A stretch of 30,064 nucleotides of DNA from DASYYE01 sp035946955 (GCA_035946955.1 DASYYE010000531.1:1-30064); one strand, 5' to 3'; shown: positions 15,848-23,746, numbered from the stretch's first letter. Translations and numbers: made by a program. Notes: a model not told the origin generated them from the letters alone.

Positions 15848-16437
15848 TGGGCGAGCACGCGGTCCAGCGGACGGGGGACGCTGGCCGGATCGAGGACTTC
15901 CGCCAGCAGACGCGCATACAGGCTCTTACGCCCGGACCGGGTACCCATGAACCGGTGGAGCTGCTCGGTCGTGGTCCGCCCCTGCTGGGCAGGCTGTTTT
16001 TGGAGGGTGCGCCAGGACTGCAATTCGCCCTGCGCCTCGATGATGGCCTCGACCGCGGCCGTGCCAACGGCGCGGATCAGCTCGTCCTCCAGGTCAGCGG
16101 TGCACACGTAGAACCCGAGTGCCTCCATGCCAGCGCGGGAGGTGGCGGAGCCGAGCCCGCCACGCTCCAGGGCGGACCGGACATAGTCCTCCTGACCGGC
16201 GTCGCACAGGCCAGCGAGGCTGGCGTTGGTCCCGCGCGGTCCGAGCACCGTCAGGAAGTGGCCGATGTTGGTAGCACCTCCCATGGCCACGATGAACGTG
16301 CCGCCGCTGCCGAGGGCCTGGCCGCGCCGCCGTGCGACCACCTCGAGGGCGGCCTTGTCGCTCCCGCCCTCCACGAGGACGACCCGCTGCGCCTCGCTGG
16401 CTCCGGCCAGCGCGGCACTCCCCCAGGCAACGTCCAT
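15841..16437 (-). CDS. Stand-alone OLD-type TOPRIM domain protein
   Basis: The 198-residue protein consists of little more than a TOPRIM domain of the OLD/RecF-associated kind. VVLVEGGSDKAALEVVARRRG carries the catalytic Glu, followed by MGGATNIGHFL and GLCDAGQEDYVRSAL with the conserved Asp. The C-terminal part has FYVCTADLEDELIRAVG and LQKQPAQQGRTTTEQLHRFM, a block that recurs in actinobacterial TOPRIM proteins. OLD nucleases normally carry an N-terminal ABC ATPase, which is absent here. Nuclease or nucleotidyl activity is possible; the role is unknown. The start is uncertain: ATG 16437 fits the fold, ATG 16458 adds seven residues. Confidence 0.78.
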   Translation of the reverse strand: MDVAWGSAALAGASEAQRVVLVEGGSDKAALEVVARRRGQALGSGGTFIVAMGGATNIGHFLTVLGPRGTNASLAGLCDAGQEDYVRSALERGGLGSATSRAGMEALGFYVCTADLEDELIRAVGTAAVEAIIEAQGELQSWRTLQKQPAQQGRTTTEQLHRFMGTRSGRKSLYARLLAEVLDPASVPRPLDRVLAHT

Positions 16438-16557
16438 CACGCCGGCACCGCCGGCCATCCACCCAGAGCGCAACTGCCCACCCTCGGAGTCTGCTCGGCC
16501 TGGTGACTCCGAGTCGAGTGGTTTCCGCCGGGCCTGGCGAACGAGGGCGCACGGGCT

Positions 16558-16579
16558 TATGATGCTAATGTGCGTAGCA
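16558..16579 (+). promoter_or_regulatory. Leaderless promoter and GntR/YtrA-type operator overlapping the start codon
   Basis: TATGAT (16558-16563) lies six bases before GTG 16570, so transcription should begin at the start codon. The dyad TGCTA-N7-TAGCA (16563-16567 and 16575-16579) overlaps both the -10 and the start codon. It resembles the CTA/TAG half-sites described for YtrA-subfamily operators. Autorepression is inferred. Confidence 0.55.
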
Positions 16580-16944
16580 CTAATACCACGTTGCGGATCG
16601 ATCATTCCAGCCTGGTGCCGCTGCATGAGCAGGTCGCGTCGGCGATCCGGCGGGCGATCGCCGACGGCGAGGCCGGCCCTGGTGAGCGGCTGCCGCCCGC
16701 GAGGGACCTGGGTGCGGTGCTTGGGGTCAACGCCAACACGGTGTTCCGGGCACTGCGGACGCTGCGGGAGGAGGGACTGGTGGAGTTCCGCCGCGGCCGT
16801 GGGGTGTCGGTGACCGGGGCCGCAGCGCGGCGCAGCCCGGTGGTGGCAGCGGCGCGGGAGCTGGTGACGGTGGCACGCCGGTATGGGGTGCGGCCGGATG
16901 AGCTGGCGCAGATCGTCGAGCAGGTATCGGCGGGGCTGTCATGA
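16570..16944 (+). CDS. GntR-family regulator, YtrA subfamily
   Basis: The 124-residue protein has a GntR winged helix at about 10-80 (VPLHEQVASAIRRAIADGEA, GERLPPARDLGAVLGVNANTV, LVEFRRGRGVSVTG). Its C-terminal part is only about 45 residues, too short for FadR or UTRA ligand domains and typical of YtrA. YtrA regulators usually control membrane or ABC transporter genes downstream. Here the downstream gene, coupled by an ATGA overlap, encodes a membrane-anchored propeller instead. No Shine-Dalgarno sequence is seen; the GTG start follows a -10 element directly. Confidence 0.9.
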   Translation: MRSTNTTLRIDHSSLVPLHEQVASAIRRAIADGEAGPGERLPPARDLGAVLGVNANTVFRALRTLREEGLVEFRRGRGVSVTGAAARRSPVVAAARELVTVARRYGVRPDELAQIVEQVSAGLS

Positions 16945-18056
16945 CCGTCGCCCCGCCTGGCTGGCGGGCCGGGCCCGGTACTGAGCCGGCGGCGCTGATC
17001 CGGGAGGCGCGCCGCCGCCAGCACCGCCGCTGGCTGGCGACCGGGCTGGCGATGGCGGTGCTGACCGGGGGCGCGGCCGCTGTGATCGCGGGAGTGGGCG
17101 GGGGGAGCCACCCGCGGCCACCGGTTGCTCATGGGCCAGCAGGCCCTCATGCCCGGCGGGCAGCACCCGCGCACACCGCGGGGCTGGTGACGGTGAGCCA
17201 GACAAGCCTGCCGGGCAACGACTTGAGCCTGGCCGTCGGGTACCGGGCGGTCTGGGTGCCCGGAGTGGGCGTCACCTACGAGATCAATGACGTCAGCGGG
17301 CGGATCGTACGGACGATCTCCACTCCCGGCACCCTGGAGACGTGCCCGTGCAGCAGCGGCGTTGCCGCCACCGGAGCTGGCGCGGTGTGGGTGACCCATG
17401 GCTGCCACGGCATCTACCGGATCGACCCGCACAGCGGGCGGGTCACCGCCTCGCTTCGGGCGCCCGGTGCCGGCGGCGACATTGCGGTCGCCGGTGGCCT
17501 GGTGTGGGTGACCAGCGACCGCGGCCTGCTGCGGATCCAGCCGCGGACCGGCCAGATCATCGGCAAACCCGTACCGGTCGGCGCCGGCACCGGGCTGGTC
17601 ATCCCGGGCGCGGGTGCGCTGTGGGTGACCAGCAACAACACCGACGATTCCAGCACCATCTACCGGGTCGACCCGGCGACCGGCGCGGTGAGAACGCTCG
17701 CAAACCCCATCGTCACCGACGTGCAAGCGGTGGGTGCTGGCTCACTGTGGACCTCGCAGGTGCTGAGAGTTGATCCGGCCACCGGCAAGACGACCGCATC
17801 GGACTTCCTGGGCGCATCACAACTGACCTTCTGGAAGGGCTCGGCTTGGGCGCTCACCCAGCAGCGGTCACTCACATTCCTGCGCATCGATCCTGCGACC
17901 AACCAGGTCACCGGAGCCCCGGTGCCGTTCGGCAAACCCATCCCGGGGATATACGGCGACTCGACCGCGATCGCGCCGGGGCCAACCGGGCTCTGGGTCC
18001 TCGACTCCGACCGGAACCTCCTGTTCCACCTGGCGACGAGGCCAGCCCGGCCATGA
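16941..18056 (+). CDS. Membrane-anchored seven-blade beta-propeller protein
   Basis: The 371-residue protein has a basic cytoplasmic N-terminus (about 1-30), one membrane segment (WLATGLAMAVLTGGAAAVIAG, about 31-51) and a Pro/His-rich linker. Seven repeats of YncE/Vgb type then follow, with the core pattern G-x-x-x-WV...-RIDP-x-TG. Examples are GAGAVWVTHGCHGIYRIDP, GAGALWVTSNN and LRIDPATNQVTG. The propeller should lie outside the membrane. Such domains bind ligands or proteins; no catalytic set is recognised. ATG 16941 overlaps the GntR stop, so it is co-regulated with it and may act as a sensor or a partner in envelope processes. Confidence 0.82.
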   Translation: MTVAPPGWRAGPGTEPAALIREARRRQHRRWLATGLAMAVLTGGAAAVIAGVGGGSHPRPPVAHGPAGPHARRAAPAHTAGLVTVSQTSLPGNDLSLAVGYRAVWVPGVGVTYEINDVSGRIVRTISTPGTLETCPCSSGVAATGAGAVWVTHGCHGIYRIDPHSGRVTASLRAPGAGGDIAVAGGLVWVTSDRGLLRIQPRTGQIIGKPVPVGAGTGLVIPGAGALWVTSNNTDDSSTIYRVDPATGAVRTLANPIVTDVQAVGAGSLWTSQVLRVDPATGKTTASDFLGASQLTFWKGSAWALTQQRSLTFLRIDPATNQVTGAPVPFGKPIPGIYGDSTAIAPGPTGLWVLDSDRNLLFHLATRPARP

Positions 18057-18077
18057 CGGGACCAACGATGCGGGGGG

Positions 18078-19376
18078 TCAGGGCCGTGGGTTGTTCACGT
18101 CGAGCGGGACCGATTCGGCGCTGATCGTCGCGAGGGATGTCAGCTCCGGGCGTGTGAGCGCGTTCAGTGCCCAGTCGGTGAGTACCCGCATCCGGTTCCC
18201 CGGCTGGGTGTACACGTGGTAGCACCTGGTGAGGGCGTTGGCGGGTGGCCCGGACAGCGGGATGTCCAGCGGGTTGGCGGCGGCGAGCCTGCCCAGGTCA
18301 ACCAGGAAGCCCAGGTCGTGGTGCTTGTATGGCCTGGCCTTCCCGGTCCCCAGCGAGGCGGCGACGTTGCTGGCGACCCGTTTGCCCTGACGCTCCGCGT
18401 GCTGGGCGGTCATGCCGCAGACCTGGCCGGGCCGAGTCAGGTCGGGCACTGCCGCGCAGTCCCCGCAAGCGTAGATGTCTTGGGTGCCCGGAACGGCCAT
18501 GAACTCATCGACGACCAGCCGCCCCCGGTTGGCCGCCAGGTCCAGCCGGTCAACCAGTGGGTCGGGCCGGACCCCCACGCACCAGATCAGCGACCGGGTG
18601 GCCATCTTCTCCCCCGTGGTCAACTGGACGTATCCGTCGCCGGCCTCAGCCACCGACTCGCCGGTCAGCACCTCCACGCCGCGGTGCCGCAACACCCGCT
18701 CGGCCGTCTTCGACAGCCGCGGGTCCAGTTCGGGCAGCAGTCGCGGGGCGGTGTCCAGCAGCATCCACCGGATCTGCTGGCCGGCCAGGCCGGGCAGGGC
18801 CCTGGCCAGCCGGGTCGTCAGCAACTGACCGTGTGCCGCGACCTCGGTGCCGGTGTAGCCCCCGCCGACCACCACGAACGCGCAGCGCGCCGCGCGCTCG
18901 TCGGGGCTGGTCGCCACGTCGGCCAGTTCGAGCTGCCGGATGATGTGGTCGCGCAGGTACACGGCTTCGGTGATGCTGCGGAACCCGTGCGCGTAGTCAG
19001 CGATGCCTGGGATGGGCAGCAGCTTGTTCACGCTGCCGACGGTCAGGATGACCCGGTCGTAGCTGACCTGGCCCGATGAGCCCTCCGGACCCGTCCAGCT
19101 CACTACCTTCTGGGCAGCGTCAACGCGGTCCACCGTGCCAAGCACGAACCGTGCCTTGCGCAACCTGCGGGACAGTGAGACACGGATATGGCCCGGCTCC
19201 AGCAGTCCGCCTGCCACCTGCGGCATCAGCGGCACGTACAGGAAATAGTCAGTCGAGTTGATCACTACGATCTCAGTGGTGTCACCCACCAGCCGGGACA
19301 GTCTCCGCGCGGCGAAGTAGCCAGCAAAACCCGCTCCGACGACCACCACGCGGCGCTGCTTCCCAGGCCCCGCCAT
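18078..19376 (-). CDS. ndh: Type II NADH dehydrogenase (NDH-2)
   Basis: This 432-residue FAD-dependent oxidoreductase passes electrons from NADH to quinone without pumping protons. The FAD-binding Rossmann motif VVVVGAGFAGYFAARRL is at residues 9-25. The NADH-binding motif FVVVGGGYTGTEVAAHG is near 175. The second FAD contact DIYACGDCAAVPD is near 310. The C-terminal region (YHVYTQPGNRMRVLTDWALNAL) is the membrane-associating amphipathic end seen in NDH-2. ATG 19376 is preferred over ATG 19397 because GGAGGAG lies just before it. A DUF2007-like gene lies 45 bp upstream in the same direction. The exact acceptor cannot be proved; other NDH-2-like oxidoreductases share the motifs. Confidence 0.87.
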   Translation of the reverse strand: MAGPGKQRRVVVVGAGFAGYFAARRLSRLVGDTTEIVVINSTDYFLYVPLMPQVAGGLLEPGHIRVSLSRRLRKARFVLGTVDRVDAAQKVVSWTGPEGSSGQVSYDRVILTVGSVNKLLPIPGIADYAHGFRSITEAVYLRDHIIRQLELADVATSPDERAARCAFVVVGGGYTGTEVAAHGQLLTTRLARALPGLAGQQIRWMLLDTAPRLLPELDPRLSKTAERVLRHRGVEVLTGESVAEAGDGYVQLTTGEKMATRSLIWCVGVRPDPLVDRLDLAANRGRLVVDEFMAVPGTQDIYACGDCAAVPDLTRPGQVCGMTAQHAERQGKRVASNVAASLGTGKARPYKHHDLGFLVDLGRLAAANPLDIPLSGPPANALTRCYHVYTQPGNRMRVLTDWALNALTRPELTSLATISAESVPLDVNNPRP

Positions 19377-19421
19377 CTCGGCTCCTCCATTGATCAAATG
19401 GGCTGGGTCGCCCCGGATGGT

Positions 19422-19685
19422 CTACGAAGGGATGTCGTCGCCGGCGTCGGCGGCGGCCAGGATGTGACGGGCCAGAGCTTCATCAACGGGAGCGACCAGC
19501 ACGCGGACACCCCCAGCCGCCAGTGGCGGTTGCTGTCCCCCGGCGTCGTCCGCTGACACGACTGCTGGCACGCCGTTGGTGCGCAGCATGCCGGCGGCCA
19601 GTTCCGCCGCAACGCGACTGCCAACGACCGCTACGGGCACGGTTGGAGCATCGTCGGCAGCTTCGTGAGAGGCCCCTGCCACCAT
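19422..19685 (-). CDS. Small DUF2007-like protein
   Basis: An 87-residue protein is read from ATG 19685, which has the strong ribosome site AAGGAGG six bases upstream. The pattern VPVAVVGSRVAAELAAGML, then VPAVVSADDAGGQ and GVRVLVAPVDEALARHIL, matches the small ferredoxin-like DUF2007 fold, called a putative signal-transducing protein. No catalytic residues are visible. It lies 45 bp before the NDH-2 gene and is probably co-transcribed with it. Confidence 0.7.
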   Translation of the reverse strand: MVAGASHEAADDAPTVPVAVVGSRVAAELAAGMLRTNGVPAVVSADDAGGQQPPLAAGGVRVLVAPVDEALARHILAAADAGDDIPS

Positions 19686-19861
19686 GACCACCTCCTTGCT
19701 TGCCTTGCATCTGCGTCAATCCGGTCTCTGGGAGCAGCGCACCCACTCCCACGCTCTTTCCCGGAGATATCCGTCTGCAACATCGCCGGGTCAATTCGGG
19801 CCTGTGCCGGCCAGATGGCTGGTGCCTACATTGACAGGGTGCGGGAAGAGCGGAGTTCCAC

Positions 19862-20899
19862 ATGAGCTTCAACCGGCTGCTCGCAGACCAGCCCGAGCCC
19901 CAGATCGCCAGCTCGGCGGTGCTTCTGGGGGACATCCATATCGGTGCTGACGCGATCCTGGCACAGGGCCTGGTCGTGCGGGCACACGGCGCAGCGGTCA
20001 GCATCGGCAACCACTCGGCCGTCCTGGAGAACGGGGTGGTGATCGGCACACCCGAACACCCGGTCCGGGTAGGCCAGCGCACCGTGTTCGGCCACCGTGC
20101 CACCATCGTCGGCGCCACCATCGGTGACCTGTGCGAGATCGGCAATGGCGCGATCCTCATGCCAGGCTCCCGCCTGGGCAATGGCTGCATCCTCGGCGAG
20201 GGCACCCTGGTGCCGCCCGGCACCGTGATAGCCGCCGACTCGGTCCTGGTCGGGCGCCCGCCACACGTCATCCGGTCGGCCACTGACGCCGACCGCGAGC
20301 GGCTGGCGGTGCTGCGCCAGCGCCAGACCAACCTCACTGACTACCCAGGCACAGTCGTGCGCGGGCCGATGCGAGCGGGAGAACACATGGGGACGCTCTA
20401 CGCCTACCGCGGAAAGACCCCCTCGATCGGGGCAGGCACGTTGCTGTTCGACTCGGCCGAGGTCACGGGCGACGTAGTGGCCGGCGAAGACTCGCTCATC
20501 GGCGCTGGAGTGAAGATCATCGGCGACTCGCACGGCCCGGTCCGCATCGGATCCCGGGTGCAGATACTGGAGAACACCGTGCTGCACCTGCTGCCCGACA
20601 ACGAACTGGTCATCGAGGACGATGCGGTGATCGGCCCGGGCGCGATGGTCCACGGCTGCCACATCGGCCGGGCAAGCATCATAGAACCGGGCGCGATCGT
20701 ATGTGACGGCAGCGTGGTCGGAGCCGAGTCGGTAGTCCGCGCGGGCGCCTGCGTCAAGCAGCGTGACCGATTCGGTGACCGGTCCATCCTGGATGGTTTC
20801 CCCGCGAAACTCGTTGGCACCCTGAACGGCCCTCCGCCACCGCCAGGCTGGGCGATCCCTCCTGACGCCGCGGCGACCATCCGCCGGGTCCAGCGGTGA
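19862..20899 (+). CDS. Tandem left-handed beta-helix protein, gamma-carbonic-anhydrase-like duplication
   Basis: The 345-residue protein is built of two hexapeptide-repeat beta-helix domains, each the size of a gamma-class carbonic anhydrase subunit, at about residues 10-145 and 180-325. Zinc ligands of the archetype Cam (His81, His117, His122) are split between them. Domain 1 has VFGHRATIVGATIG, keeping the His117 equivalent but with Val at 122 and no His at 81. Domain 2 has NTVLHLLPDN and IGPGAMVHGCHIG, keeping His81 and His122 equivalents but with Pro at 117. Arg59/Asp61/Gln75 equivalents are only partly kept. Activity could be carbonic anhydrase, an acyltransferase-like scaffold, or none. 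ATG 19862 has GGAG upstream. Confidence 0.82.
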   Translation: MSFNRLLADQPEPQIASSAVLLGDIHIGADAILAQGLVVRAHGAAVSIGNHSAVLENGVVIGTPEHPVRVGQRTVFGHRATIVGATIGDLCEIGNGAILMPGSRLGNGCILGEGTLVPPGTVIAADSVLVGRPPHVIRSATDADRERLAVLRQRQTNLTDYPGTVVRGPMRAGEHMGTLYAYRGKTPSIGAGTLLFDSAEVTGDVVAGEDSLIGAGVKIIGDSHGPVRIGSRVQILENTVLHLLPDNELVIEDDAVIGPGAMVHGCHIGRASIIEPGAIVCDGSVVGAESVVRAGACVKQRDRFGDRSILDGFPAKLVGTLNGPPPPPGWAIPPDAAATIRRVQR

Positions 20900-20920
20900 G
20901 GATGCTAACTGTCACCACTG
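20891..20920. terminator. Candidate bidirectional terminator
   Basis: CAGCGGTGA (20891-20899) pairs with TCACCACTG (20912-20920) in eight of nine positions across a 12-nt loop, between two convergent stop codons. Confidence 0.4.
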
Positions 20921-21357
20921 CTGCTGAGCTGGGCTAGCGCCTGGGCGATACGGCGTGCCCGGGTCTGCGGTGTCCTGGCGCCGGCGACGGAGTTGACGAT
21001 CTGCGTCTGGCGGAACGGAGTCAGTGCCTTGAAGGCGGCGCTGCGCCCGGCGGCTTCAAGCGCGTCGGTGAGGTCACCCGGCAGTTCAACGACACGTGGT
21101 GCGGTGTCGGGTTCGGCGCTGACCTCGACCAGGTCGCCCGCGTCGACACCCAGGCGACGCCGCAACTCGGCGTTGACGGCCATCATGTACCCACCAGCTA
21201 GCTTGTGCAGCGTTGCCTGCACGCGGTGGCCGTTGATAGTGACGACAGCGGGCAGCAGCCGGGCGTTGCCGAGGCATGCCGACTCCTCCGGCGGCAGGCA
21301 CAGCCGCACCGCATTGCGTTCCCGGGTCAACTGGACCTCGCACTGGATGGCTGCCAT
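20905..21357 (-). CDS. DUF1905 / YdeI-OmpD-associated domain protein
   Basis: This 150-residue soluble protein has a DUF1905 beta-barrel half (AIQCEVQLTRERNAVRLCLP, then VTINGHRVQATLHKLAGGYM and LVEVSAEPD). A helical OmdA/YdeI-type end follows (LTDALEAAGRSAAFKALTPF, RARRIAQALAQL). YdeI-type proteins have been linked to bacteriocin protection in enterobacteria, but the role in actinomycetes is unknown. It is the third gene of the ArsR operon: ATG 21357 shares a base with the preceding stop (TGATG). Confidence 0.85.
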   Translation of the reverse strand: MAAIQCEVQLTRERNAVRLCLPPEESACLGNARLLPAVVTINGHRVQATLHKLAGGYMMAVNAELRRRLGVDAGDLVEVSAEPDTAPRVVELPGDLTDALEAAGRSAAFKALTPFRQTQIVNSVAGARTPQTRARRIAQALAQLSSSGDS

Positions 21358-21785
21358 CAGGCCACCTGCCTCGACCGCAGGTGGACCGTGAGCTGGCGGC
21401 GGCACATCGTGCGCCAGCCGTGACGGTGCATGAGGGCGAGGATGACCCCGCTGGGCCCGTCAAAGCCCTGGTGGTCAATGCGCAGCCGGGCACCGGCACC
21501 GGATGGGGTGAGTGTCCAGGTGAGCGTCGTGGGCGTGCGCATCCGGCTGCCCTGCCAGGAGACCACCAGCCGCTGTGGCGGATCGACGGCGAGCACCTCA
21601 CAGTTGATCACCCCGTCCCAGCCCGGCATCGGCTTGGCCCGGAAGCGGAACCGCTGACCCACGACAGGGGCGAAACCCTCAACGGGCATCACCCAGTCAG
21701 CCAGTGCCTCCGCATCGGTCAGGGCCTCCCACACCACCTCGACGGGGTAGGGCAAGACGGCTTCGACCGTGAGGTCACGTCTCAT
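21357..21785 (-). CDS. SRPBCC/AHSA1-family protein
   Basis: This 142-residue protein has the START/Bet v1-like helix-grip fold. It opens with LTVEAVLPYPVEVVWEALTD, continues with the AHSA1-like strand RLVVSWQGSRMRTPTTLTW, and ends in a long C-terminal helix (PSGVILALMHRHGWRTM). Members bind hydrophobic ligands in a central cavity; no specific ligand is indicated. It overlaps the ArsR gene by 11 bp, a very common actinobacterial arrangement in which the ArsR protein represses the SRPBCC gene. Confidence 0.87.
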   Translation of the reverse strand: MRRDLTVEAVLPYPVEVVWEALTDAEALADWVMPVEGFAPVVGQRFRFRAKPMPGWDGVINCEVLAVDPPQRLVVSWQGSRMRTPTTLTWTLTPSGAGARLRIDHQGFDGPSGVILALMHRHGWRTMCRRQLTVHLRSRQVA

Positions 21786-22107
21786 GTTTGCGCTCCAGGT
21801 GTCGCCGCAAGTTAGCTACCCGCTCGGTCCAGAAGTCTGCAAACAGCGCAGACCAGTCATACAGGTCACGCAATGGTTCGGGGCAGAGCCGGTAGAACCG
21901 GTGCCGGCCGGCCGCCCTCTCCGCCACCAGCCCGGTCGCGCGCAGCACCGCGAGATGACGCGACACCAGCGGTACGGACAGGCCGACCGCCTCGGCCAGC
22001 GCACCGACCGTCTGCTCCCCGCCGCGGCCCAATGACTCGATGATGGCGCGGCGGGTTGGGTCTGCTACTGCCCGGAAGACATCGGTGCTAGCGGGCGGCC
22101 GGGACAT
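21775..22107 (-). CDS. ArsR-family transcriptional repressor
   Basis: This 110-residue winged-helix protein has the ArsR pattern: VFRAVADPTRRAIIESLGRG, TVGALAEAVGLSVPLVSRHL, VLRATGLVAERAAGRHRFYRL. It lacks the ELCVCDL metal-binding cysteines and belongs to the metal-independent group paired with SRPBCC proteins. It is the first gene of a three-gene operon with an SRPBCC protein and a YdeI-like protein. ATG 22107 is chosen over a TTG two codons upstream because the promoter places the transcript start at the ATG; GAGG is too close to serve as a ribosome site. Confidence 0.9.
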   Translation of the reverse strand: MSRPPASTDVFRAVADPTRRAIIESLGRGGEQTVGALAEAVGLSVPLVSRHLAVLRATGLVAERAAGRHRFYRLCPEPLRDLYDWSALFADFWTERVANLRRHLERKHET

Positions 22108-22113
22108 CCTCAA

Positions 22114-22142
22114 AACTTATGGTTAACGTTGAATATTGTCAA
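22114..22142 (-). promoter_or_regulatory. Sigma-70-type promoter of the ArsR operon, leaderless
   Basis: On the minus strand a perfect -35 TTGACA (22142-22137), a 17-bp spacer and -10 TAAGTT (22119-22114) end six bases before ATG 22107. The AT-rich spacer contains AACGTT and would be the natural ArsR operator. The next 250 bp, up to the RsbW-like gene, show no supportable gene. Confidence 0.7.
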
Positions 22143-22393
22143 TCGGCAGAATGCTGGTGGACGCCCTGGCGCGGCAGCGCAGCCAGCAGGCTTTCGTGAT
22201 CGGGCCACCACCAGGTTTGTACTCCGCTCACTAACGCCTGTGGTCCTGCCGCGGCAACAGTGGACGTACTGCCACCGCCCCCGGTGAGGAAGTCGCGGCC
22301 CCGGCCCGCAGCCCCCGACGCGACTACCACGCAAGCTGAGCTCATCGCCTGCGGGACAGCAAATTCGCGGTCCGACAGGCTCGGAGTGGACAC

Positions 22394-22810
22394 ATGGAAA
22401 CGACAGGACTGGCCAAGGCCACGAGTAAGCCCCTGAGCGAGACCAGGTGCTACCCAGGTGACCCGGCACAGGTCGGCCAAGTCAGGCGAGACGTTGCGAA
22501 GACCATCGGTGCCTGCCCAATGGCCGATGATGTGGTCCTGCTGGCCTCAGAACTGTGCACGAACGCGGTAACCCACAGCAGGTCGGGGCTGCCTGGCGGA
22601 TCCTTCACCGTCCGCGTGGAGGTCCACCCGGCGGACTACGTGTGGGTCGAAGTCGAAGACCAGGGCGGCACCTGGCGTAACGGTGACCATTCCGACCGGG
22701 TGCACGGGCTCGACATCGTCCGTGCCATCGTTGGAGACGGCAACTGGGGGGTCGATGGCGGCGGCCTGAGCCGCGTCGTGTGGGCACGCCTCGACTGGCC
22801 AGCCCTCTGA
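22394..22810 (+). CDS. RsbW-like ATP-binding anti-sigma/serine kinase domain protein
   Basis: This 138-residue protein is a stand-alone GHKL ATPase of the HATPase_c_2 type. It has N box LLASELCTNAVTHSRSG, G1 box VEVEDQGG and G2 box DRVHGLDIVRAI. Homologues bind and phosphorylate anti-anti-sigma factors or sequester alternative sigma factors; actinomycetes have many paralogues without assigned partners. No partner sigma or anti-anti-sigma gene is adjacent. ATG 22394 has GGAG upstream. Confidence 0.87.
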   Translation: METTGLAKATSKPLSETRCYPGDPAQVGQVRRDVAKTIGACPMADDVVLLASELCTNAVTHSRSGLPGGSFTVRVEVHPADYVWVEVEDQGGTWRNGDHSDRVHGLDIVRAIVGDGNWGVDGGGLSRVVWARLDWPAL

Positions 22811-22813
22811 AGC

Positions 22814-23632
22814 TCACGCGGGCACGGGCCGGACCGCTGTGGCGAGGAGGTGTGGCCCGAAGCCGGAGAGTTCGGGTACCCGCTCCACGGCCCGTGCCAC
22901 CTCCAGCACGGCCGGCCAATCCACCGGGTCCGCCATTCGTGCGTCCAGGTCAGCGAGTATGAACGCCGGTCCCTCGATGCTCACCACGTCAGCGACGTCC
23001 AGCCCGGCTTCGGCCAGCTCACCGGCCAGCTCCGCAGGCCGGTGACAAAAGGCGGGGAAACCGCCGTCGAGCAGCGGCGGCAGTATCCCGGTCCGCTCGA
23101 CCTCGCTGATGAGGCCGGCCGCGTCCGGTGACTTGAGGTAGATCCGCTCCCGGAGCATGCCATCGATGCGGGGGGCCCACCTGGAGATCGCCGCCGCGAA
23201 CACCGGGCCGCCCGGCCGAACCACCCGCGCGCACTCTCGCAGCGCACACAGCCGTTCCGCGTCGTCGGTGAGGTGGTACAGCGGCCCGAGCAGCAGGACC
23301 GCGTCCACCGAAGCGCTTGGCAGGTCGATCTCACGGGCGTCACCGACCGCCGTGTGGATACCGCTGACCCCGGCCGCGTCCGTGGTGAGCTGCTCGACAT
23401 GCAGCGGCATCAGATCCCTGTGCTCGACCTGGTAGCCAAGGGATGCCAGCCACAGTGCGTACCGGCCCGGCCCGCCACCGATGTCCGCGACGACCGCGGG
23501 CGCTGCTGGCAGCCGGCGGAGCACGACCTCGGTTGTCCGCGTGAACTCCAGGCTCCCTCGGCCGTCGCTCAGGCGGTCCCTCTCCCGGCCCTGGTCGTAG
23601 TAAGCGCGCAAGGCCGTGTTGTCCGCACCCAT
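22814..23632 (-). CDS. Class I SAM-dependent methyltransferase
   Basis: This 272-residue enzyme has the SAM motif VVADIGGGPGRYALWLASLG near residue 50, acidic motif II VEHRDLM and motif post-I GDAREIDLPSASVDAVLLLGPLYHL. It matches the UbiE/Methyltransf_11 group; the substrate is unknown. The C-terminal half (PPLLDGGFPAFCHRPAELAG, LDVADVVSIEGPAF) is like uncharacterised actinobacterial homologues. ATG 23632 lies inside a 13-bp palindrome, suggesting repression by a dimeric regulator at this site. It converges with the RsbW-like gene with a 3-bp gap. Confidence 0.87.
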   Translation of the reverse strand: MGADNTALRAYYDQGRERDRLSDGRGSLEFTRTTEVVLRRLPAAPAVVADIGGGPGRYALWLASLGYQVEHRDLMPLHVEQLTTDAAGVSGIHTAVGDAREIDLPSASVDAVLLLGPLYHLTDDAERLCALRECARVVRPGGPVFAAAISRWAPRIDGMLRERIYLKSPDAAGLISEVERTGILPPLLDGGFPAFCHRPAELAGELAEAGLDVADVVSIEGPAFILADLDARMADPVDWPAVLEVARAVERVPELSGFGPHLLATAVRPVPA

Positions 23633-23663
23633 GTCACGGGACTATGGCACGTCCCGTGACATG
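23630..23663. promoter_or_regulatory. 13-bp perfect palindrome on the methyltransferase start codon
   Basis: CATGTCACGGGAC (23630-23642) and GTCCCGTGACATG (23651-23663) are exact reverse complements separated by eight bases. On the minus strand the inner arm ends with the start codon of the methyltransferase at 23632, and the spacer carries a weak CATAGT -10-like hexamer. This looks like an operator for a dimeric repressor. Confidence 0.7.
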
Positions 23664-23734
23664 AGGGCGAGCGGCCCGGTCCGGAGGATGCGGCGAAGGC
23701 CCATGGTCTGTCCTTTCTGTTTTGCACCCTTTCC

Positions 23735-23740
23735 TAGGAT
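23735..23740 (+). promoter_or_regulatory. Candidate -10 of a leaderless methyltransferase transcript
   Basis: TAGGAT lies six bases before ATG 23747 and no Shine-Dalgarno sequence is present. No convincing -35 is visible. Confidence 0.4.
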
Positions 23741-23746
23741 TGGCCC

